From: Micavibrio sp.
Lineage (GTDB): Bacteria; Pseudomonadota; Alphaproteobacteria; Micavibrionales; Micavibrionaceae
Length of the DNA stretch: 36,070 bases
Reading direction: 5' to 3'
Assembly: GCA_026989265.1 (NCBI GenBank)
Contig: JALSJP010000034.1
Span: 1-36,070 of the forward strand
Shown here one piece after another: positions 34,788 to 36,070 of this stretch (positions within the stretch are counted from its first letter, which is position 1; every line of letters starts with the position of its first letter). Under the pieces are notes generated by a model. That model ran no database searches. It was given only the letters and a program-made list of their open reading frames with translations, and had not been told where the DNA came from. The position numbers and the translations under genes are program-made.

Positions 34788-36070
34788 TTAAGCCGCATCT
34801 GTAAGCTTCTTTGGTAAAGACACCTTAACACTTAAATCCTTAAGCAGCTTGGGATCAACCTCGGATGGGGCTTGCATCATCTGATCTTCATATTGACCGT
34901 TCATGACAAAAGCATAAACCTCACGCAAATTAGGTTCATCGGCAAGCAGCATTATAATGCGATCAACGCCAAATGCGAGACCTCCATGCGGGGGCGCACC
35001 GTATCGCATAGCATTAAGCATTCCGCCAAACTCGGCTTCTAGTACATCTTTGCTGTAACCTGCTATGCCAAACGCTTTTTCCATGATATCGGCTCTGTGA
35101 TTACGGATTGCTCCAGAGGCTAGCTCAAAGCCGTTACATACGCAATCATATTGCCAAGCATAGATATCCGCAGGATCTTTATCTTCCAAGTCTGCCATTC
35201 CGCCTTGCGGCATTGAAAATGGATTATGGGAGAAGTCAATTTTTTGCTGGTTTTCATCAAATTCATACATTGGGAAATCTATAATCCAGCATAATTTATA
35301 GACATCTTCCTCGCGGTTGCCCATGGCATCACATATTGCATCGCGGGCAAGCCCAGCAAATTTAGCTGCAGGAAGCTCTTGATTGCAGATAAAAAACACA
35401 GCGTCACCATCTTCTAATCCTGCAGCTTTTTTAAGCGCTGCTTGCGCCGCTTCAGGAATGAATTTAGCAATGGGGCCTTTTCCAACGCCATCAGCAAATA
35501 GGATATAGCCAAGCCCGAATGCGCCTTCACTTTGCGCCCATGAATTTAGCTTATCAAAAAAGCTGCGCGGCTTATCAGATACTTTAGGAGCGCGGATGGC
35601 CCGCACAACTCCGCCTTTATCAATAATACCTTTAAATGCTTTAAACTCGACATCATCGCGGGCAAAAACTTCCGTTACATCGACAATTTCAAGAGGGTTG
35701 CGAAGGTCGGGTTTATCGCTCCCATATTTTAACATTGCCTCTTTATATGGAATAGATGGACACCATATAACCTCACGTTTTTTACCCGTAAAATCTGAGA
35801 ATTTCTCGAATATGCCTTCTATGACGGGCTGAACCGTATCGAATACATCATCTTGGGTTACAAAGCTCATCTCAACGTCAAGCTGATAGAATTCGGCGAG
35901 GCGGTCTGCTCTGCCATCTTCATCACGAAAACATGGCGCGATTTGAAAATACTTATCAAACCCGCTCATCATGAGGAGCTGTTTAAATTGCTGTGGCGCT
36001 TGTGGAAGGGCGTAGAATTTCCCTGGGTGCAAGCGAGAAGGCACTAAATAATCACGCGCCCCTTCAGGAG
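34788..36070 (-). CDS. aspS: Aspartate-tRNA ligase, C-terminal part
   Basis: The gene runs off the right edge; about 427 residues are present and roughly the first 170 (anticodon-binding domain) are missing. The frame continues past a GTG at 36044, which is internal ([12 protein letters not shown] leads into it), so it is not the start. Motif 2 is [19 protein letters not shown], and motif 3 is [13 protein letters not shown] with the catalytic Arg. The bacterial-type GAD insertion lies between them. Class II synthetase, loading Asp (or Asp and Asn if non-discriminating) onto tRNA. Ends close to the rarA stop. Confidence 0.96.
   Translation of the reverse strand, partial: PEGARDYLVPSRLHPGKFYALPQAPQQFKQLLMMSGFDKYFQIAPCFRDEDGRADRLAEFYQLDVEMSFVTQDDVFDTVQPVIEGIFEKFSDFTGKKREVIWCPSIPYKEAMLKYGSDKPDLRNPLEIVDVTEVFARDDVEFKAFKGIIDKGGVVRAIRAPKVSDKPRSFFDKLNSWAQSEGAFGLGYILFADGVGKGPIAKFIPEAAQAALKKAAGLEDGDAVFFICNQELPAAKFAGLARDAICDAMGNREEDVYKLCWIIDFPMYEFDENQQKIDFSHNPFSMPQGGMADLEDKDPADIYAWQYDCVCNGFELASGAIRNHRADIMEKAFGIAGYSKDVLEAEFGGMLNAMRYGAPPHGGLAFGVDRIIMLLADEPNLREVYAFVMNGQYEDQMMQAPSEVDPKLLKDLSVKVSLPKKLTDAA

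Noticed and set aside
36045-36070. GTG at 36044 as the start of aspS
   Set aside because: The reading frame continues upstream with conserved AspRS residues ([12 protein letters not shown]), so the gene simply runs off the window.

Overview
The window is a chromosomal segment of an AT-rich alphaproteobacterium. The evidence is the DivK-PleD pair, an EipB (DUF1849) periplasmic protein, a short Hda/HdaA-type DnaA regulator, and the purM-purN, rnr, ndk, nadA, rarA and aspS housekeeping set. I cannot fix the order or genus. De novo purine and NAD genes argue against an extremely reduced endosymbiont. A Dot/Icm-type (type IVB) secretion cluster suggests interaction with other cells.

Layout. (1) Positions 1-7185 hold a compact type II-C CRISPR-Cas9 island. 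It carries a tracrRNA on the minus strand, then cas9-cas1-cas2 on the plus strand, then an array of 18 identical 36-bp repeats with 17 spacers, then a ParD/ParE toxin-antitoxin pair. The island is bracketed by an exact 125-bp direct repeat (1-125 and 7061-7185) that is the 3' part of the neighbouring glycosyltransferase-like gene. Both inner edges carry fragments of broken genes. Repeat polarity, tracrRNA complementarity and an extended -10 box at the end of every repeat indicate that crRNAs are made from the minus strand, toward cas2.

(2) Positions 7038-15889 (minus strand) form a run with icmC/dotE-, icmD/dotP-, icmJ/dotN- and icmB/dotO-like genes in the same order as in Legionella. An unknown one-pass membrane protein, a Cys/Met-metabolism PLP enzyme and a glycosyltransferase-like protein follow. 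The icmC-like protein is unusual: three IcmD-like repeats lie ahead of an IcmC-like domain.

(3) Positions 16011-24689 hold a VanX-like M15 peptidase, a 7TM hybrid histidine kinase with receiver and Hpt domains, purM-purN, and the DUF2066-perM-hda group.

(4) Positions 24690-32373 hold a shrunken IS6-family remnant that forms the end of a coiled-coil gene, then eipB, divK-pleD, a strong bidirectional terminator, rpmG, rnr, ndk, and a scrambled IS630-like transposase remnant.

(5) Positions 32374-36070 hold nadA, rarA and the 3' part of aspS, which runs off the window.

How the parts work together: the CRISPR island is self-contained (effector, adaptation genes, tracrRNA, array) and carries its own addiction module. 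The Icm genes cover four inner-membrane/ATPase parts of a T4BSS whose other parts must be elsewhere. DivK/PleD and Hda belong to cell-cycle control. All assignments come from reading the sequence; no database search was run.
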